Part shown: positions 60,928-64,000 of the stretch, in pieces | Numbering within the stretch: position 1 is the stretch's first letter | Layout of the letters: each line of letters begins with the position of its first letter | Notes under the pieces: generated by a model | Databases searched by the model: none | The model's input: the letters and a program-made list of their open reading frames with translations, nothing else | What the model was told of the DNA's origin: nothing | Position numbers and translations under genes: made by a program | Assembly: GCA_949283375.1 (NCBI GenBank) | Contig: CASDSM010000026.1 | Location: 1 to 64,000 of the forward strand | Direction: 5' to 3' | From: an uncultured Eubacteriales bacterium | Lineage (GTDB): Bacteria > Bacillota > Clostridia > Oscillospirales > Oscillospiraceae | Length of the DNA: 64,000 nucleotides

Positions 60928-61383
60928 ATGCCGGAGATTCTCTGCCTGCGCGAGCACCCGGAGTGGACCGAACCGGCCGCGTCATGGTTTCACCGCCAAT
61001 GGAGCGTGCCGGAGACAGCCTACCGGGAGAGCATCGCCCGGTGTCAGGCCGAGCCGGATGGCGTCGTGCAGTGGTATCTCATTCCGGGCGGGGCGGGCAG
61101 GATCGCCGCCGGCCTCGGCTGCATTGAAAACGACTTTCACCCCCGCCGGGATTTGAGCCCCAACCTCTGCGCCCTCTACGTCGCGCCGGACTGGCGCGGG
61201 CGGGGATTGGCCCGGGCGCTGCTGGAGCACGCCTGCCGCGATCTGGCCGCGCGGGGCGTGTCTGATCTCTATCTGCTGACCGACCACACGGCGTTTTACG
61301 AGCGGTGCGGCTGGTCCTATCTCTGCCCGGTGACGGACAACGCGGGGGACCGCCTGCGCGTCTATCACCGCCGATCAACGTGA
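60928..61383 (+). CDS. GNAT family N-acetyltransferase
   Basis: The 151-residue protein has the GNAT core with the acetyl-CoA loop 'VAPDWRGRGLARALLEHA' and 'LYLLTDH.AFYERCGW'. The substrate is unknown. It sits between aroC and pheA with short gaps, so it is co-transcribed with the aromatic genes; a link to the pathway is not implied by the sequence. ATG 60928 has a weak SD; GTG 60925 is an alternative. Confidence 0.85.
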   Translation: MPEILCLREHPEWTEPAASWFHRQWSVPETAYRESIARCQAEPDGVVQWYLIPGGAGRIAAGLGCIENDFHPRRDLSPNLCALYVAPDWRGRGLARALLEHACRDLAARGVSDLYLLTDHTAFYERCGWSYLCPVTDNAGDRLRVYHRRST

Positions 61384-61397
61384 GGAGGCAATCCATC

Positions 61398-62564
61398 ATG
61401 GAAGACCTGCAAGCACTGCGCGGCCGGATCGACGAGGTGGACCGCCAGCTCGTCGCCCTGTTTCAGGAGCGGATGGGGCTGAGCGAGTCGGTCGCGCGCT
61501 ACAAGCTGGCAAACGATATCCCCGTGCTCGACCTCAAGCGGGAGCGGGAGGTGCTCGAGCGCAAGGCCGCGCTGGTGGATGACCCGACGCTCAAGATGGA
61601 CGTCACCCGGCTCTATGAGCTGATTATGTCCATGAGCCGGGACTGTCAGCACCGGCTCATGGGGGATGCGGAGCCCGGCGAGCCGGACTGCCTGAGCGCG
61701 CGCTCCCAATTCTATCCGCCCATTGAGCGGCCGCGCGTGGTCTATCAGGGCATCCCGGGCGCCTACAGCGAGGAGGCGGTCGCCTCCTTCTTCGGGGAAG
61801 GGGTCGCGAGCGAGGGCCTGAACCGCTTTGAGGACGTCTTTGACGCCCTCGCGCGCGGCGAGGCGGACTACGGCGTGCTGCCCATCGAGAACTCCACCAC
61901 CGGCTCCATCCGCCAGGTCTGGGACCTGATGCTGCAGTACCGCTACTACATCGTCGGGGAGACCACCGTCAAGGTGGAGCACTGCCTGATGGCCCTGCCC
62001 GGGGTGAAGATGGAGGAGATCACCCACGTCTACTCCCACGAGCAGGGGCTGTTCCAGTCCGACCGCTTTCTCGCCGCCCACCCGGACTGGCAGCAGGTCC
62101 CCCTTCTGGACACGGCGGGGAGCGCAAAATACGTCCGCGAGGCGGACGACCGGACCAAGGCGGCTATCTGCAGCCGCCGCGCATCGGAGATCTACGGTCT
62201 GCACATCCTTGCCGCCGGGGTGAATCACAACCGGGAGAACTACACCCGCTTCGCCGTCGTCCGCCCCCTCCCCGAGCTGCGGGAGGGGAGCGACAAGATC
62301 ACCGCCGCCTTCCATGTTCCCCACCAGAGCGGCGCGCTGCACGAGATCCTGACCATCTTCGCCGCCGGCGGGATGAACCTGGTCAAGCTGGAGTCGCGGC
62401 CCATCCCGGGGCGGAAGTGGGAGTACTCCTTCTTCGTCGAGTTCACCGGGAACCTGCGCGCCTCCGGGATGGACGCCGTCCTGCGTGAGCTGGCACAGGC
62501 GAGCGACTCACTGTGGGTGCTGGGCAACTACGTCGCCAACCTCGGCACCCGGGACGCGGTCTGA
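61398..62564 (+). CDS. pheA: Bifunctional chorismate mutase / prephenate dehydratase
   Basis: The 388-residue protein has an AroQ-type chorismate mutase domain (about 1-90: LRGRIDEVDRQLVALFQERM, then KREREVL), a prephenate dehydratase domain (about 110-290, with YQGIPGAYSE, IENSTTGSI and the NYTRFAVV active-site Thr-Arg-Phe) and a C-terminal ACT domain (about 300-380) for feedback by phenylalanine (GALHEIL and ESRPIPG). ATG 61398 follows GAGGAGG. No tyrA is in the operon. Confidence 0.95.
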   Translation: MEDLQALRGRIDEVDRQLVALFQERMGLSESVARYKLANDIPVLDLKREREVLERKAALVDDPTLKMDVTRLYELIMSMSRDCQHRLMGDAEPGEPDCLSARSQFYPPIERPRVVYQGIPGAYSEEAVASFFGEGVASEGLNRFEDVFDALARGEADYGVLPIENSTTGSIRQVWDLMLQYRYYIVGETTVKVEHCLMALPGVKMEEITHVYSHEQGLFQSDRFLAAHPDWQQVPLLDTAGSAKYVREADDRTKAAICSRRASEIYGLHILAAGVNHNRENYTRFAVVRPLPELREGSDKITAAFHVPHQSGALHEILTIFAAGGMNLVKLESRPIPGRKWEYSFFVEFTGNLRASGMDAVLRELAQASDSLWVLGNYVANLGTRDAV

Positions 62565-62574
62565 GGGCGGTACG

Positions 62575-63081
62575 ATGCGGCACATTGTCTTGATCGGCAT
62601 GATGGGCTGCGGGAAGACCACCTGCGGCAAGCTGCTGTCCGCCCGGCTGGGGCGGCCCCTGCTGGACACCGACCGCGCCATCGAGCAGGCGGAGGGGTGC
62701 TCCATCTCCGAGCTCTTTGCCCGCCGCGGAGAGGAATACTTCCGCGACCGGGAGACCGGGCTGGTGCGCGCCCTCGCCCGGCGGGAGGAGGGGCTGATCC
62801 TCGCCACCGGCGGCGGGCTTCCCCTGCGGGAGGAGAACCGCGCCCTGCTGCGCGCCAGCGGCGTGGTCTTCTTCCTCCGCCGTCCGCCTGAAGTGATCTT
62901 TGACGCGGCCAATCTCTCCGACCGGCCCCTCGCCCAGCAGGGGCGGGAGGATTTCCTGCGCCGCTACCGGGCGCGTGAGCCGGTATACCGCGCGGCGGCG
63001 CACGAGATCGTGGACAACACCGGCACGCCGGAGGAGGCGGCAGAGCGCATCCTCCGCCGTCTGGAGCAGTATCATATCTGA
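62575..63081 (+). CDS. aroK: Shikimate kinase
   Basis: The 168-residue P-loop kinase phosphorylates shikimate at position 3. Seen: Walker A GMMGCGKTT, the DTDRAIE shikimate site, FRDRE, GGGLPL, and the RPLAQQG lid. It is the last gene of the operon and starts 10 bases after the pheA stop. aroD and aroE are not in the window. Confidence 0.94.
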   Translation: MRHIVLIGMMGCGKTTCGKLLSARLGRPLLDTDRAIEQAEGCSISELFARRGEEYFRDRETGLVRALARREEGLILATGGGLPLREENRALLRASGVVFFLRRPPEVIFDAANLSDRPLAQQGREDFLRRYRAREPVYRAAAHEIVDNTGTPEEAAERILRRLEQYHI

Positions 63082-63099
63082 GTCTTTTCGACAGTCTCC

Positions 63100-63133
63100 G
63101 CGCAGCAGGCGTCTCTCCGCCTGCTGCGCGTCT
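63100..63133 (+). terminator. Terminator of the aromatic operon
   Basis: GCGCAGCAGGCG (63100-63111) pairs perfectly with CGCCTGCTGCGC (63118-63129), followed by GTCTTT. Confidence 0.85.
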
Positions 63134-63164
63134 TTCTGTCCGGCGGAGAACTTTTGCAGGCTCC

Positions 63165-63193
63165 TTGTTCTTTCTCTGAAAATCTGGTATACT
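63165..63193 (+). promoter_or_regulatory. Promoter of the Gly/Pro-rich peptide gene
   Basis: TTGTTC (63165-63170), 17 bases, TATACT (63188-63193), 27 bases before the ATG. Confidence 0.65.
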
Positions 63194-63220
63194 ATCCCAA
63201 AACGGAAAGGGGGAGGCTTT

Positions 63221-63481
63221 ATGCCCAGAGGCGGATTTGGAGGACACGGAGGCCCGGGCGGATCGCGGGGCGGCAGAGGACCGGGCGGCTTCGGCGGACC
63301 CAGGGGCCCGGGCGGTCCCGGCCCGTGGGGACCCCGGAGGCCCCCCGGCCCCGGCCTGCACCGTCCCCCTCCCCCGCCGCCCCCGCACCGGCGGCATCAC
63401 AGACCGGGCTGTCTGGTCTATCTGCTCACACTGGCGGGCGCGGTGGCCGCGGCGGCGCTCCTGTTGGCGGGCCTGTTCTGA
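63221..63481 (+). CDS. Small Gly/Pro/Arg-rich protein with a C-terminal membrane helix
   Basis: The 86-residue protein has a low-complexity Gly/Arg/Pro N-terminal half (GG and GP repeats, then a run of seven Pro at about 48-54), a His/Arg patch, and a single C-terminal membrane helix (about 65-85). The SD AAAGGGGGAGG, a clear promoter and an upstream terminator support it as a real gene. It would be a tail-anchored basic protein, perhaps facing membranes or nucleic acid. Not a known family to me. Confidence 0.7.
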   Translation: MPRGGFGGHGGPGGSRGGRGPGGFGGPRGPGGPGPWGPRRPPGPGLHRPPPPPPPHRRHHRPGCLVYLLTLAGAVAAAALLLAGLF

Positions 63482-63522
63482 GCGCCGGACGACATGACCA
63501 AGGAAAGGAAGGCTGCTGCACA

Positions 63523-64000
63523 ATGGAGACAAGACCCTACCTCCCGTGGGACCTGGCCGCCCGCTTTATGACGGACGTGTTCTGCCGCTACGGCGTGCCG
63601 GAGGAGGACGCGAAGATCTGCACCGACGTCCTGCTTGAGTCCGACCGGCGCGGGATCGAGAGCCACGGCTGCAACCGCTTCAAGCCGATCTATCTCGACC
63701 GCATCCGAAACGGCACCCTCCTGCCGGTGACCCGCCTGGACATCCTCCGGGAGACGCCCACCACCCTGGTCATGGACGCCAACAACGGCATGGGGATGGT
63801 GGCAAGCTACCGGATGATGGAGCGGCTGATCGAGAAGGCGAGGGTATACGGCATGGCGGGCGGCGCGATCCGCAACTCCACCCACTACGGCATCGCGGGC
63901 TACTGGACGTCGATGGCGGAGCGTGCCGGGATGATCGGCATCTCAGGCACGAACGCCCGCCCCTCCGTCGCGCCCACCTTCGGCGTGGAGCCGATGATGG
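63523..64000 (+). CDS. Ldh_2 family malate/L-lactate-type dehydrogenase (3' end outside window)
   Basis: The visible 159 residues match the N-terminal part of the Ldh_2 (YlbC/AllD/ComC-like) NAD(P)-dependent oxidoreductases: ESDRRGIESHG near residue 40, the MDANNGMGM segment, and GAIRNSTHYGIAGYW. Members oxidise malate, L-lactate, ureidoglycolate or sulfolactate, so the substrate is open. ATG 63523 follows AAGGAAAGG. The gene runs off the window. Confidence 0.88.
   Translation, partial: METRPYLPWDLAARFMTDVFCRYGVPEEDAKICTDVLLESDRRGIESHGCNRFKPIYLDRIRNGTLLPVTRLDILRETPTTLVMDANNGMGMVASYRMMERLIEKARVYGMAGGAIRNSTHYGIAGYWTSMAERAGMIGISGTNARPSVAPTFGVEPMM

Overview
This window looks like a chromosomal stretch from a GC-rich, endospore-forming, anaerobic Clostridia, most likely an Oscillospiraceae-type gut bacterium. 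Evidence: very high GC, strong Shine-Dalgarno sites, SpoVAC, the GGGtGRT protein with its NifU-like partner, a flavodiiron protein, MEP-pathway isoprenoid genes in the Firmicutes order pyrH-frr-uppS-cdsA-dxr-rseP-ispG, and an ATP-type PFK of the clostridial GGNGT class. I saw no mobile element, phage gene, CRISPR array, rRNA or tRNA. The genus is inference.

Layout. 1-5.2 kb: the end of a Tyr/Arg-rich protein, a DUF3737 protein, an alpha/beta hydrolase with a small partner, the divergent LysR regulator, and glycerol kinase. 5.2-12.9 kb: a ClpC-type ATPase, then a MoxR / DUF58 / transglutaminase / HAD operon. 13-25.3 kb: polyphosphate kinase, phosphofructokinase, a secreted five-repeat SH3 protein, cysteine desulfurase, a NimA-like flavoprotein, SpoVAC, HemW, a lipoprotein, an RluA-type pseudouridine synthase, and the NifU-like / GGGtGRT pair. 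25.4-32 kb: a 1734-residue degenerate helicase-nuclease-like protein and a flavodiiron protein.

32-41.3 kb is the most unusual locus. A leftward operon encodes a beta-propeller/solute-binding lipoprotein fusion, two MalF/MalG-type permeases, a HlyD-type adaptor and a MacB-like membrane protein, with almost every junction overlapping and no ATPase. It diverges from an OmpR-type response regulator and histidine kinase. The shared intergenic region holds two pairs of direct repeats, each with 11-bp phasing.

41.3-64 kb: a TRIC-type membrane protein, a Cys-rich probable sporulation-stage protein, the ispG-to-pyrH operon, an amidase, a small acidic protein, a GH115 glucuronidase, a lipoprotein, MalQ with an Sfp-type phosphopantetheinyl transferase, the aromatic operon aroB-aroA-aroC-GNAT-pheA-aroK, a Gly/Pro-rich membrane peptide, and the start of an Ldh_2 dehydrogenase cut by the window end.

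The best candidates for undescribed biology are the ATPase-less hybrid transporter with its two-component system (32-41 kb), the helicase-like pseudoenzyme (25.4-30.6 kb), and two putative sporulation-sigma promoters, in front of spoVAC and of the Cys-rich protein.
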